Origin: Agrobacterium tumefaciens str. B6
Lineage (GTDB): Bacteria; Pseudomonadota; Alphaproteobacteria; Rhizobiales; Rhizobiaceae
DNA length: 64,000 nucleotides
Assembly (NCBI RefSeq): GCF_001541315.1
Contig: NZ_LMVK01000001.1
Coordinates: forward strand, 653,116-717,115
Reading direction: 5' to 3'
Shown: piece by piece, positions 28,699 to 37,861 of the stretch
How positions within the stretch are numbered: position 1 is the first letter of the stretch
How the letters are laid out: each line of letters opens with the position of its first letter
Notes under the pieces: model-generated
Databases searched by the model: none
Seen by the model: only the letters and a program-made list of their open reading frames with translations
Told to the model about the DNA's origin: nothing
Position numbers and translations under genes: made by a program

Positions 28699-28890
28699 AT
28701 GGGTAGCACATCTGACAAGATCGCCGGTAAAGCCAATGAAGTTGCTGGCAAGGTGAAGAAGAGCGTCGGCGAAGCGACGGGCAATAATGAATTGCGTGCT
28801 AAGGGTGCCGCCCAGGAAACCAAGGGCAAGGTTCAGAGCTCCGTCGGCAAGGCGAAGGACGCCGTCAAGGGCGCCGTCGACCGCATGTAA
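28699..28890 (+). CDS. CsbD family small stress protein
   Basis: 63 residues from ATG 28699 with GGGAG upstream. The whole protein is a lysine/alanine/glutamate-rich helical repeat: [20 protein letters not shown], then [28 protein letters not shown], the CsbD pattern. These proteins are induced by general stress in many bacteria; mechanism unknown. A strong hairpin follows at 28933. The compact gene with its own terminator suggests an independent, probably stress-regulated transcript. Confidence 0.9.
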   Translation: MGSTSDKIAGKANEVAGKVKKSVGEATGNNELRAKGAAQETKGKVQSSVGKAKDAVKGAVDRM

Positions 28891-28932
28891 TTCTGCATGA
28901 AACATTGCGCCTCTCCCACGATGCGGCGCATG

Positions 28933-28964
28933 GAGCGCATGTGTTATCGCACATGCGCTCTTGT
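28933..28964 (+). terminator. Intrinsic terminator of the CsbD gene
   Basis: GAGCGCATGTG and CACATGCGCTC form a perfect 11-bp stem with a 6-base loop, followed by a short TTGT. The T tract is weak but the stem is strong. Confidence 0.65.
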
Positions 28965-29059
28965 CATGTGAGGGCCATGACGGACCGGGCCGCTACGCCT
29001 GCGCCTTCACATCTTATCTCTGCTTTTCTTTCACCCGTCCCATCGCAAGGGTTTCATAC

Positions 29060-30154
29060 ATGAAGCTTTTCTCCTGCGCATCCTGCGGCCAGCCTGTCCA
29101 TTTCGACAATCGCTTCTGTGTCTCCTGCGGCCATCGTCTGGCTTTCGTGCCGGAACGGCTTTCCATGGAAGCGCTGGCGCCTGCGGGTGAACCGAACTGG
29201 CAGATCGTCGCCCAGCCGGAAAAGCAGGTGCGGTTTTGCGCCAATGAGGTGAATGATATCTGCAACTGGTCTGTGCCGGCGGAAAGCGCCAATGCCTTTT
29301 GCCCGGCCTGCAGCCACAATCGCCTGGTGCCTGATATGGCCACAGAGCAGGGGATTGAACAATGGCACCGCATCAGTCAGGCGCAGCGGCACCTGTTTTA
29401 TTCGATCCTGCGGCTTGGCCTGCCGCATCCCAATCGTGATGCTGACCCCGCAGGCGGCCTCGTCTTCGACTTTCTGGTGGATGAGGTGGCGCTCGATGGT
29501 TCCGTCATTCCCGCCATGACCGGCCACGACGAAGGCCTGATCGCCATCCGCGCGGCCGAGGCCGATGACGCGACGCGCGAACAGGTGCGCGCCAACATGA
29601 ACGAGCCATACCGCACCATGCTTGGCCACTTCCGCCACGAGGTCGGGCACTTCATCTGGAACAAGCTGGTGCGGGACGAAAACCGGCTGGAGGCCTGTCG
29701 CGCCGTCTTTGGTGACGAGCGCGAGGATTATGGCGCCGCCCTGCAACGCAATTATGATGGCGGGCCGCGCCCCGACTGGCAGGAGAATTTCATCAGTTCC
29801 TATGCCTCGGTCCACCCCTGGGAGGATTTCGCCGAATGTTTCGCCCATTATCTGCATATCGTCGATACGCTCGAAACCGCACGCGCCTTCGGTGTGGCGA
29901 TCGATCCTGACGGGCACGAGGAAATGGCGGCGGAAGTGACGTTCGATCCCTATAAGGCCCGCAGCGCCGCGCAGCTGGTGAAAGCCTGGATCCCGCTCAG
30001 CGTCGCCATCAATTCCATCCAGCGTAGCATGGGGGAGGCGGACCTTTATCCCTTCGTGCTGACGCCGCCGGTGGTGGCGAAGATGGAGTTCATCCACGAC
30101 CTGTTACATGGGAGCGTGGCGGCGGATGCGCAGCCGGTGATGATGGTTCAGTAA
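29060..30154 (+). CDS. Zinc-ribbon plus putative zinc metallopeptidase (DUF2248-like)
   Basis: 364 residues from ATG 29060 with AAGGG upstream. The N-terminus is a zinc ribbon (CASCG at 6-10, CVSCG at 21-25), followed by more cysteines (CANEVNDICNW, CPAC). The C-terminal domain has the metallopeptidase motif HEVGHFIW and a downstream acidic WEDFAECFAHYLH helix that could supply the third ligand. It matches the family of putative zinc-binding metallopeptidases with an N-terminal rubredoxin-like ribbon. The substrate is unknown. No partner gene is adjacent and no signal peptide is seen, so it is likely cytoplasmic. Confidence 0.82.
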   Translation: MKLFSCASCGQPVHFDNRFCVSCGHRLAFVPERLSMEALAPAGEPNWQIVAQPEKQVRFCANEVNDICNWSVPAESANAFCPACSHNRLVPDMATEQGIEQWHRISQAQRHLFYSILRLGLPHPNRDADPAGGLVFDFLVDEVALDGSVIPAMTGHDEGLIAIRAAEADDATREQVRANMNEPYRTMLGHFRHEVGHFIWNKLVRDENRLEACRAVFGDEREDYGAALQRNYDGGPRPDWQENFISSYASVHPWEDFAECFAHYLHIVDTLETARAFGVAIDPDGHEEMAAEVTFDPYKARSAAQLVKAWIPLSVAINSIQRSMGEADLYPFVLTPPVVAKMEFIHDLLHGSVAADAQPVMMVQ

Positions 30155-30212
30155 ATATTCGGCGTGCAGGTTGAAAATCCGAGACGTTCCGGGGAGCATT
30201 AGCCCTCTCCGT

Positions 30213-30298
30213 CGTCATCCTCGGGCTTGTCCCGAGGATCTGCCGTCGGTAGTTTTAGCATGCGTGATTAGATCCTCGGGACAAGCCCGAGGATGACG
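30213..30298. repeat. Rhizobial palindromic repeat, copy 6: perfect 28-bp inverted repeat
   Basis: The arms at 30213-30240 and 30271-30298 are exact reverse complements over 28 bp, separated by 30 bp. Each arm is itself a hairpin (CCTCGGGcttgtCCCGAGG). It belongs to the short type without the central module. Confidence 0.85.
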
Positions 30299-30350
30299 TG
30301 GAATTTGAGGAGGAGACTGCGCCCCCTCGCTTCCATGTACGCAATATCCC

Positions 30351-33266
30351 TTACGAAGCCCGCTTCGTCGGCTGGAACCGCTCCCGTAGAAGCTTCAGCG
30401 CCGCATCGCCGGAGACCGGCGTGCCGAACAGGAAGCTCTGGCCGAAATGGCAGTTCATGCGGGCCAGTTCGGCCGCATCTTCAGGCGTTTCGATGCCTTC
30501 CGCCACCACCTGCATGTCGAGTGCGCGCGCCATGGCGATGACGGAGCGCAGCAGAACGTTGCGCTTGTCGCTGGTATTGGCCACCAGCGCCTTGTCGAGC
30601 TTGATCGTGTCGAAGGGGAAGCGGGTGAGGTAGGCGAGTGACGAATAGCCGGTGCCGAAATCATCCATGGCGAGGCTGAGGCCGGTTTCCTTGAGCTTGG
30701 AAAGCACCAGCCGCGCCTGTTCCGGGTTTTCCATGACAACCGATTCCGTCAGCTCCAGCTTCAGCTGCTGCGGATTGCAGCGCGTGCGGGTCAGCATGCC
30801 GCGCACATCGTTGTACAATTCGTTGTTCAGCAATTGCGCGCTGGAAATATTGACGGAGATGAAGATCGGCATCTTTTCGATGGCGTGCTGCCAGTCCATC
30901 AGATCGGTCGCAGCCCGTTCCAGGGCGAACATGCCGAGAGGCTCGATCAGGCCGGAGGCCTCCGCAATCGGAATGAATTCGCTCGGAGGGATATTGCCGC
31001 GCTTGGGGTGCTCCCAGCGCATCAGCGCCTCAAAACCGGCCAGTTCGCCATCGTCAAGCTTGACGATCGGCTGGTAGGCCAGCGACAACTCCTTGCGCTC
31101 GATGGCGCGGCGAAGATCGCTTTCCATCTGCAGGCGGTCGGTGCCCGAGGTGCGGAAGGCAGGGCGGAACGGCTCGACGCGGTTGCCGCCGGCCCGCTTG
31201 GCGCGATACATGGCGAGTTCCGCATCGCTGAGCAGTCCGGCCGCACTTTCCTGCTGGTCGATCCATGAGACGAGGCCGATGGAGGCGGTGAGGATGATTT
31301 CGCGATTGGCGAAATTGATCGGCACCATGATCGCCTTGTTCACCGCATCGGCGAAATCTGCCACACGCTGCGGATCGCGCTCGGAGGTGAGGATCAGGCC
31401 GAATTCATCACCACCGAGACGCGCCAGGGTATCCTGCGGTTTCAGCAGGCGGCGCAGACGCCGTGTCAGCGCGATAAGGATATTATCACCCGCGGCAATG
31501 CCGAGCGTATCGTTGACCAGCTTGTAACGGTCGATATCGATCGCCATCACGGTCGGGCGCACGCCTTCGCTGTCGGGCGACAGGTTGAGGATCGATTGCA
31601 GGCGGTCGAGGAACACCTGCCGGTTCGGAAGCCCGGTCAGATTGTCGTTCATCGCATCCTGCAGCAACCGTTCCACCGAGTTCTTCTGTTCGGTAATATC
31701 GGTGATGGTACCGACGCAGCGGATGATTTCGCCGTTGGAGCCGAGAACCGGACGGGCGCGGATTTGCAGCCAGTGGAAATGCCCGTCTTCGGCGCGAATG
31801 CGGAATTCGTGGTTGAGGCGGCCCTTGCGATGGTCGAGCAGCACGTCGAGCGTCGCCTTGAACCGGTCGCGATCGTCAGGATGCAGGCGCGGCAGCCAGT
31901 TGCGCGCAGCGCCGTGCATGGCGCCGGGTTCCAGCCCCAGCCGGTTGGAAATGTCGGGTGTGGTGACGATGCGGTCACGCGTTACGTCCCAGTCCCACAC
32001 GGTATCGCCGCTGCCCGTGAGCGCCAGCGATTGACGCTCGAGGTCGGAGAAGAGACCCTGCTGATAGGCGCTGCCGGCGAAGGCGTGCTGGATGACGGTA
32101 AAGCCGATCAGAAGCACGATCAGCACCAGCCCGCCGCCAAGTGCGGGCTGCACGATGTCGTTGTCCAATTGTCCCGTCACCGTCAGCCAGCTGCCGAACA
32201 GCCAGACGAGGATGAGCGCCCAGGACGGAACGAGCAGGATCGCCCGGTCGTAACGGTTAAAACCGAGATAGATGATGAGCGCGATGCCGGCCGTTGCGGT
32301 GAGCGCGAAGGACACGCGGGCGATGCCCGACGCGACCGAGGGATCGTAGATCGCCACGCCGAACAGCAGCGCCAGACCCACCACCCAGGCAAAAGTCGCG
32401 TAACCCAGATGCGCGTGCCAGCGATTGAGATTGAGATAGGTGAACAGGAAGACCACGAAGCTGGAGGCGAGCGCCACTTCCGCGCCCGCCCTCCATATTC
32501 GCTGATCGCTTGAGGTGACGGTTATGAGCTTTTCAAGAAAGCCGAAATCGACGCAGATATAGGCAAGCACCGCCCAGGCGAGCGCGGCCGAGGCCGGCAG
32601 GACGGAGGTTCCCTTGACCACGAAGAGAATGGTCAAGAGCACAGCGAGCAGGCCGGCAATGCCGAGCACGATGCCGCGATAAAGCGTAAACGCGTTGATC
32701 GTGTCCTTGTAGGCCTCCGGCTCCCACAGATAAAGCTGCGGCAGCTGCGGCGTGGAAAGCTCGGCGACGAAGGTGATGACGGAGCCGGGGTTGAGCGTGA
32801 TGCGGAAGACGTCGGCATCCGGGCTCGGCTGCCGGTCAAGCGCAAAGCCTTCACTCGGCGTAATCGCCATGATGCGCTGCGAGCCGAGATCGGGCCAGAA
32901 CAGCTTGGAATTGACGAGGCGGAAATGCGGCGCGACGATCACGCGCTCCAGCTGTTCTTCGGAGACGTTGGCGAGCGCAAAGACCGCCCAGTCGCCCTGG
33001 TGATCGTTGGAACTGGCGCGCACCTCGATACGGCGGCGGATGCCATCAGGGCCCGGCGCGGTCGAGACCTGAAAGGCTTCGCCCTGATTGGCGTAGATAT
33101 CGGTGGTGGCCGTCAGGTCGAGCGCCGTGTCGTCACGGGAAATCTTTACCGGCTCAAAAGCAAAGGAATGGGAAGCAAAAAGCAGGAACAGCAGGAAAAA
33201 CGGCGCAGCCAGCGCGATTGCCGCCAGACGTTTCGCAAGGCACGGCGCAGAGTGATTGTAGGTCAT
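30351..33266 (-). CDS. Membrane-bound GGDEF-EAL protein with a 7TMR-DISM-like sensor and PAS domain
   Basis: 971 residues from ATG 33266. A signal-like N-terminus and periplasmic domain (about 30-200) are followed by seven hydrophobic segments (about 205-410), a PAS/PAC region (about 430-545, ending GTITDITEQK), a GGDEF domain with intact GGDEF at 618-622 and an EAL domain with EAL at 746-748. EAL catalytic motifs ELTES, DDFGTGYSS and EGIET are intact, so phosphodiesterase activity is likely; the inhibitory-site position reads KPQD instead of RxxD. It makes or degrades cyclic di-GMP. The start overlaps the rimJ stop (ATGA), so it is coupled to that gene. Confidence 0.92.
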   Translation of the reverse strand: MTYNHSAPCLAKRLAAIALAAPFFLLFLLFASHSFAFEPVKISRDDTALDLTATTDIYANQGEAFQVSTAPGPDGIRRRIEVRASSNDHQGDWAVFALANVSEEQLERVIVAPHFRLVNSKLFWPDLGSQRIMAITPSEGFALDRQPSPDADVFRITLNPGSVITFVAELSTPQLPQLYLWEPEAYKDTINAFTLYRGIVLGIAGLLAVLLTILFVVKGTSVLPASAALAWAVLAYICVDFGFLEKLITVTSSDQRIWRAGAEVALASSFVVFLFTYLNLNRWHAHLGYATFAWVVGLALLFGVAIYDPSVASGIARVSFALTATAGIALIIYLGFNRYDRAILLVPSWALILVWLFGSWLTVTGQLDNDIVQPALGGGLVLIVLLIGFTVIQHAFAGSAYQQGLFSDLERQSLALTGSGDTVWDWDVTRDRIVTTPDISNRLGLEPGAMHGAARNWLPRLHPDDRDRFKATLDVLLDHRKGRLNHEFRIRAEDGHFHWLQIRARPVLGSNGEIIRCVGTITDITEQKNSVERLLQDAMNDNLTGLPNRQVFLDRLQSILNLSPDSEGVRPTVMAIDIDRYKLVNDTLGIAAGDNILIALTRRLRRLLKPQDTLARLGGDEFGLILTSERDPQRVADFADAVNKAIMVPINFANREIILTASIGLVSWIDQQESAAGLLSDAELAMYRAKRAGGNRVEPFRPAFRTSGTDRLQMESDLRRAIERKELSLAYQPIVKLDDGELAGFEALMRWEHPKRGNIPPSEFIPIAEASGLIEPLGMFALERAATDLMDWQHAIEKMPIFISVNISSAQLLNNELYNDVRGMLTRTRCNPQQLKLELTESVVMENPEQARLVLSKLKETGLSLAMDDFGTGYSSLAYLTRFPFDTIKLDKALVANTSDKRNVLLRSVIAMARALDMQVVAEGIETPEDAAELARMNCHFGQSFLFGTPVSGDAALKLLRERFQPTKRAS

Positions 33267-33862
33267 GTATCGTACTTCGTTCCGCCGGAGCTTTGCTTGT
33301 CGGCAAGAAGGGAAAACATCATATGATCCCGCCATTGGCCATTGATTTTCAGATATTCCCGCAAGAGACCTTCCCGCTGGAACCCGGCGTTTTCGAGAAG
33401 CCGGATGCTTTTGAAGTTTTCCGGAATACAGGCTGCCTCGATACGGTGCAACTGAAGTCCGTTAAAGATGTATGGTATTACCAATTTTAATGCGGCAGAC
33501 ATATGGCCTTGCGCGGCGTGGCGCTCGCCGATCCAGTATCCGATCATGCAGCTTTGCGCCGCACCCCGGCGGATGTATCCGATGGTGATACCGCCCACCA
33601 GGAGCGTCTCTTTTTCAAACAGCAGGAAGGAGACGGCGGTGCCGGAGGAAAACTCCTGGCCATTGCGCACCACGCGCATGCGGAAGGCGCCCTCCGTCAG
33701 TTCGTCCGGGCGCCAGGTCGGCTCCCAGGGCTGAAGAAACTGTCGGCTTTCCGAACGCAGCACATGCCATTGCTTGAAATCGCCGTAGCGCGGCAGTCTG
33801 AGAAGGTGATTGGCGCTGCGCAGTTCGGGCGTGTCGCTATGTCGGGAAAGAAAACGCAGCAT
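33263..33862 (-). CDS. rimJ: GNAT N-acetyltransferase, RimJ-like
   Basis: 199 residues with the GNAT fold: the conserved SCMIGYWIGERHAAQGHMSAAL (acetyl-CoA-binding loop region) and the C-terminal LHRIEAACIPENFKSIRLLENAGFQREGLLREYLKINGQWRDH pattern typical of RimJ/RimL. It probably acetylates the N-terminus of ribosomal protein S5 or a similar target. It sits between the M16 peptidase gene and the GGDEF-EAL gene on the same strand, and its stop overlaps the latter's start. Confidence 0.88.
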   Translation of the reverse strand: MLRFLSRHSDTPELRSANHLLRLPRYGDFKQWHVLRSESRQFLQPWEPTWRPDELTEGAFRMRVVRNGQEFSSGTAVSFLLFEKETLLVGGITIGYIRRGAAQSCMIGYWIGERHAAQGHMSAALKLVIPYIFNGLQLHRIEAACIPENFKSIRLLENAGFQREGLLREYLKINGQWRDHMMFSLLADKQSSGGTKYDT

Positions 33863-33955
33863 TCACGATCCCTGTGCGGCAGACATCGCCATCCGCAAGC
33901 GGGATGGCGAAAAAGGTGAGCGGACTTCGCCTTTAAATCCCGCCCTCATATCGGT

Positions 33956-35254
33956 TTATCCGTTCGCCTTTATCCTTGCGGGCTGCTGCGCGGAAAGCGC
34001 GGCAGTGATGTCGGAAAGAGGCGGCAGATGTTCGAGCGGGCCAATTGCAGACAATGTCGGAACTGTATCGAAAAACAGCCGTCCTGCAAGATCGGTCAGG
34101 CGCGCGCGGGTGATGTCGCCCAGCCGTTCCATCATCTCCTCATTTGGGATGGGCCGGCCGTAAAGCATCATCTGCCGGGCGATCTGTCCGGCGCGGGCGG
34201 CCGGGCTTTCCTGGCCCATCAGCAATTGGGCGCGGATCTGCGCGCGAGCACGGTCGATTTCCTCCTGATGGATGACCTGCGAGGACTTGCGCAGCTCCTC
34301 GACAATGACGGGCACCAGTTCCGGCAGGTCGTTGCCGCCAGTGGCCGCATGCACGCCGAAGATGCCGGTATCGGAAAAACCCCAATGAAAGGCGTAGACC
34401 GAATAGCACAGGCCGCGATATTCGCGCACTTCCTGGAACAGGCGGGAAGACATGCCGCCGCCCAGGATATTGGCGAGGATCTGCGAGCAATAGAAGTCGC
34501 GGGCGTGATAGGCCTTGCCCTCGAAGCCGAGAAGCACCTGCGCGTCCATGAGGTCGCGGGTCTCGCGGATTTCGCCGCCGGTATAGATTGCCTTTTCCAT
34601 GACCGGTGTTGCCGCCGGCAGCTGCGGCAGCGAGGCGAAACGTTCTTCCACCTGCTTCACGAAGCTTTCGTGGTCGACAGCACCTGCCGCCACGACGAAA
34701 ATGCGGTCCGTCGTGTAGTTGCGGGCGAGATAATGCCTGATCTGGCCTGTCGTGAAGGATTGAACGGTTTCCGGCGTGCCGAGGATCGGGCGGCCGATGG
34801 TCTGGTCGCGATAGGCGACACCGGAGAAATTGTCGAAGATCACGTCGTCGGGCGTATCGGTGGCTGCACCGATCTCCTGCAGGATGACGTTTTTCTCCCG
34901 CTCCAGCTCTTCTTCGTCGAACAGCGATTCCGTCAGGATGTCGGCAAGGATATCGACGGCGAGGGGGACGTGATCTTTCAGGACGCGGGCGTAGTAGGAG
35001 GTTGTTTCCGTCGATGTCGCGGCGTTGACTTCACCGCCGACATTTTCGATCTCTTCGGCGATCTGGCGGGCGGTGCGGCGCGCCGTACCCTTGAAAGCCA
35101 TATGTTCGAGAAGATGAGCGATGCCGTGTTCGGCAGTCGTCTCGTTGCGGGATCCGGATTTGATCCACACCCCAAGAGCAACGCTTTCGAGATGCGGCAT
35201 TTTTTCCGTGACAACGGTCAACCCGGACGAAAGCCGGGTCACATTAACTCTCAT
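33956..35254 (-). CDS. M16 family zinc peptidase (processing-peptidase-like)
   Basis: 432 residues from ATG 35254 (a TTG two codons earlier is possible). The inverted zinc motif HLLEH is in GIAHLLEHMAFKGT near residue 55, the downstream ENVGGEVNAATSTETTSYYARVL and LEREKNVILQEI supply the remaining ligands, and GLCYSVYAFHWGFSDTGIFGVHA marks the C-terminal half. It resembles the bacterial relatives of mitochondrial processing peptidase beta. The target peptides are unknown. The gene follows thrC by 21 bp, a pairing common in Rhizobiales, so they are co-transcribed. Confidence 0.93.
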   Translation of the reverse strand: MRVNVTRLSSGLTVVTEKMPHLESVALGVWIKSGSRNETTAEHGIAHLLEHMAFKGTARRTARQIAEEIENVGGEVNAATSTETTSYYARVLKDHVPLAVDILADILTESLFDEEELEREKNVILQEIGAATDTPDDVIFDNFSGVAYRDQTIGRPILGTPETVQSFTTGQIRHYLARNYTTDRIFVVAAGAVDHESFVKQVEERFASLPQLPAATPVMEKAIYTGGEIRETRDLMDAQVLLGFEGKAYHARDFYCSQILANILGGGMSSRLFQEVREYRGLCYSVYAFHWGFSDTGIFGVHAATGGNDLPELVPVIVEELRKSSQVIHQEEIDRARAQIRAQLLMGQESPAARAGQIARQMMLYGRPIPNEEMMERLGDITRARLTDLAGRLFFDTVPTLSAIGPLEHLPPLSDITAALSAQQPARIKANG

Positions 35255-35275
35255 ACTCAACGTCTTTCCGCGTCT

Positions 35276-36673
35276 CTATTTGCCGGCGCGTGCATGGCTG
35301 CCGATGAAGGTTTCCACGGCTTTCAGCTCTGCATCCAGAATGTCGAAACGCTCCTCCCGGTTCATAATGTCAGCTAACCATACTGGAAGCGCAGGCTCGA
35401 TTGCGCAAGCGGATTTTACAGCGGCCGGGAATTTAGCCGGGTGAGCGGTCGACAGGACAACCATCGGGCTTCCCGCTTTTTCGTGCTTTTCCGCCACGAA
35501 AACACCGGTCGCCGTATGCGGATCGATGAGGTAGCCGGTTTTCTCAAGCGTGTCGCGGATCGTTGCCGCCACCTGCTTTTCGGTGGCGCGGCCGGCGCGG
35601 AAATCCTTCTTGATGAATTTCAGCGCATGCGGCGGAATTTCAAATGCGCCGGACTGCTTCAGCCCGTCCATCGATGCCTTCACCGCGGCGGAATCACGGC
35701 CATAGGCTTCAAACAGCAGCCGCTCGAAATTCGAGGAAATCTGGATGTCCATCGAAGGCGAGGTGGTGGGCTTGACGCCGCGCATCTCGTAACGGCCGGT
35801 CTTCAGCGTGCGCGCCAGAATGTCGTTGTCATTGGTGGCGATGACGAGCTTGTCGATCGGCAGGCCCATCTTCTTGGCGACGTAACCCGCGAAAATATCA
35901 CCGAAATTGCCTGTTGGGACGGTGAAGGAAACCTTCCTGTCGGGACCGCCGAGCGAAAGCGATGCGGTGAAGTAATAAACCACCTGCGCCATGATGCGCG
36001 CCCAGTTGATGGAATTGACGCCGGAAAGCTTCACGCCGTCACGGAACTTCACGTCGTTGAACATTTCTTTGACCAGCGTCTGGCAATCGTCGAAATTGCC
36101 ATTGATCGCCAGCGCATGCACGTTGGACGCGGTGGAGGTCGTCATCTGGCGCTGCTGCACCGGGGAGACCTTGCCGTTCGGGAAAAGGATGAAAATGTCG
36201 GTGCGCTCACGCCCGGCAAAGGCGTCGATTGCCGCACCGCCCGTGTCGCCGGATGTGGCGCCGACAATGGTGGCGCGCTCGCCGCGTTCGGAAAGCGTGT
36301 GATCCATCAGGCGGGCGAGAAGCTGCATCGCCACATCCTTGAAGGCGAGCGTGGTGCCGTGGAAAAGCTCCAGCACGAAGGTGTTCGGGCCGGTCTGCGT
36401 CAGCGGCACGACGGCCGGATGGCGGAAGGTCGCATAGGCGTCGTCGATCATCGCCTTGAACTTGTCGGCCGGAATTTCGCCGCCGGTGAAACGGTAGAGA
36501 ACCTCGAAGGCGACATCCTGATAGGACTTGCCGCGCAGGTTGCGGATTTCCTTCTTCGACATGGAAGGCCATTTGCGCGGAACATAAAGCCCGCCGTCAC
36601 GGCCAAGGCCCGCCAGAAGCGCGTCGCAAAAACCAAGCGAAGGGGCCGCACCCCTGGTCGATACATATTCCAC
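35276..36673 (-). CDS. thrC: Threonine synthase
   Basis: 465 residues from GTG 36673. The N-terminal MEYVSTRGAAPSLGFCDALLAGLGRDGGLYVP and the PLP-lysine segment ELFHGTTLAFKDVAMQ are diagnostic of fungal/proteobacterial type II threonine synthases, and VGATSGDTGGAAIDAF is the phosphate-binding loop. It converts O-phosphohomoserine, the ThrB product, to threonine. It starts a minus-strand unit running through the M16 peptidase and probably rimJ and the GGDEF-EAL gene. Confidence 0.96.
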   Translation of the reverse strand: MEYVSTRGAAPSLGFCDALLAGLGRDGGLYVPRKWPSMSKKEIRNLRGKSYQDVAFEVLYRFTGGEIPADKFKAMIDDAYATFRHPAVVPLTQTGPNTFVLELFHGTTLAFKDVAMQLLARLMDHTLSERGERATIVGATSGDTGGAAIDAFAGRERTDIFILFPNGKVSPVQQRQMTTSTASNVHALAINGNFDDCQTLVKEMFNDVKFRDGVKLSGVNSINWARIMAQVVYYFTASLSLGGPDRKVSFTVPTGNFGDIFAGYVAKKMGLPIDKLVIATNDNDILARTLKTGRYEMRGVKPTTSPSMDIQISSNFERLLFEAYGRDSAAVKASMDGLKQSGAFEIPPHALKFIKKDFRAGRATEKQVAATIRDTLEKTGYLIDPHTATGVFVAEKHEKAGSPMVVLSTAHPAKFPAAVKSACAIEPALPVWLADIMNREERFDILDAELKAVETFIGSHARAGK

Positions 36674-36903
36674 GAGATAGTCCCTTATCCGTTACCGATT
36701 GATCGGCATCTTTTCCGCAGCGTCTTACCGGAATGAGGCGGTTGGGCAGCTAATGAAGGGCTTTTTTGAAAATTCAAGCAAAACCGAACATGCCAATCGA
36801 TTTTTTCCGGCGTCGCTGCTATAGACCATCGCCAACCTGCGTGAAAGGTCAATAAACAGCGTCTCCGGTTCTGTTCCGGGACAATGGAGAGGGAATTAGA
36901 AGA

Positions 36904-37476
36904 GTGTCAGGGAATTTCTTGCGTTTGTCCGCCGCGATGTCGCTTCTCGCCGTTGTTGCAGGATGCAATTCCTCCAACCCGTCGGACTCGCTTGCCGTCA
37001 ACCCGCCGGCCGCGCAGGCCAATGCGGTCACCCCGGTGGTGCAGGCCAACTGCCCGACGGTCACGGTTCTAGACGCCAACGCCGTGCACCGCGTCTATGC
37101 CGGCGGCGCCAAGGATGACCCGCAGAAACTCGCCTATCAGGTCTCGCTGTCAGACACGACGCGCTCCTGCACCGCCAATGAGTCGACGCTGACGGTGAAC
37201 GTGCTGGCCCAGGGCCGCCTGGTTCCCGGCCCGATGGCCAAGCCCGGTCGCGTCACCGTGCCGATCCGCGTGACGGTGAAGGACGGCGACGGCGAGATTT
37301 TCGGCGAAACGACCAACTTCGCCATCGATCTGCCCGCAGGCGGGGCCGGCACCCAGTTCATCTTCAACAACGACCATGTCGCCATCCCCAACGGACCGGG
37401 CGGCGCGCCGCGGTCTGTCAGCGTTTACATCGGCTTTGCCGAGCAGGGCGCGAAGGCCAAGACCAAGCGCCGGTGA
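36904..37476 (+). CDS. Putative lipoprotein, function unknown
   Basis: 190 residues from GTG 36904. The signal peptide SAAMSLLAVVAGC ends in a lipobox with Cys21 next to NSSNPSD. The mature protein begins with a Pro/Ala-rich linker, followed by a beta-rich domain (CPTVTVLDANAVHRVY ... AYQVSLSDTTRSCTANESTLTVNVLAQGRLV ... VTVPIRVTVKDGDGEIFGE). I do not recognise a named family. It is exported and membrane-anchored by inference. A hairpin terminator follows at 37496. Confidence 0.78.
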   Translation: MSGNFLRLSAAMSLLAVVAGCNSSNPSDSLAVNPPAAQANAVTPVVQANCPTVTVLDANAVHRVYAGGAKDDPQKLAYQVSLSDTTRSCTANESTLTVNVLAQGRLVPGPMAKPGRVTVPIRVTVKDGDGEIFGETTNFAIDLPAGGAGTQFIFNNDHVAIPNGPGGAPRSVSVYIGFAEQGAKAKTKRR

Positions 37477-37495
37477 TTTCGCCCGGTTGAATGTA

Positions 37496-37529
37496 AAGCC
37501 GGAGGCTGCTCTGCGGTCTCCGGTTTCTT
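37496..37529 (+). terminator. Probable terminator of the lipoprotein gene
   Basis: CCGGAG and CTCCGG (extended by AAG/TTT with one G-T pair) flank a 13-base loop and run into TTTCTTG. Stem length is moderate. Confidence 0.5.
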
Positions 37530-37546
37530 GTTGCATGGCAACGAGT

Positions 37547-37861
37547 TCAAATGCCTGCGGCCTTCCGCAAAGCATCATTGATGCGGCTCTGCCACCCTTT
37601 GCCACCCTCGCGGAAACGTTCCACGACATCCTCATCAAGGCGCAACGTTACCTGTTTCTTAGGCTTATCTACCGGTGGGCGGCCACGCGTCTTTCTGCAT
37701 TCATCAATTGCTTCGAAAAAAGCAGGTGGCAAAACGTCTCGGGCGGGGCGCGCATTTTCGAGTTCTTGATCCGTCATTTCCGGGAAATCAACGGCGTTCC
37801 AGTCCGCTTCGGTGTAGCCGCGTCCGGGTTTGAATTTTTTTAGTTTTGCAGCTTTGGCCAT
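37547..37861 (-). CDS. brnA: BrnA family antitoxin
   Basis: 104 residues with a basic N-terminus, a central RPARDVLPPAFFEAIDECRK segment and a C-terminal ribbon-helix-helix KKQVTLRLDEDVVERFREGGKGWQSRINDALRKA, the BrnA pattern. It neutralises the BrnT ribonuclease and represses the operon by DNA binding. It starts 22 bp before the end of brnT and has a strong AAGGAGG ribosome-binding site 5 bp upstream of its ATG, unlike the toxin gene. Confidence 0.92.
   Translation of the reverse strand: MAKAAKLKKFKPGRGYTEADWNAVDFPEMTDQELENARPARDVLPPAFFEAIDECRKTRGRPPVDKPKKQVTLRLDEDVVERFREGGKGWQSRINDALRKAAGI

Noticed and set aside
34028..36736. Two open frames of more than 400 codons antisense to the M16 peptidase and thrC
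   Set aside because: The minus-strand genes carry zinc and PLP motifs in full; the antisense frames show no domain and poor start signals.
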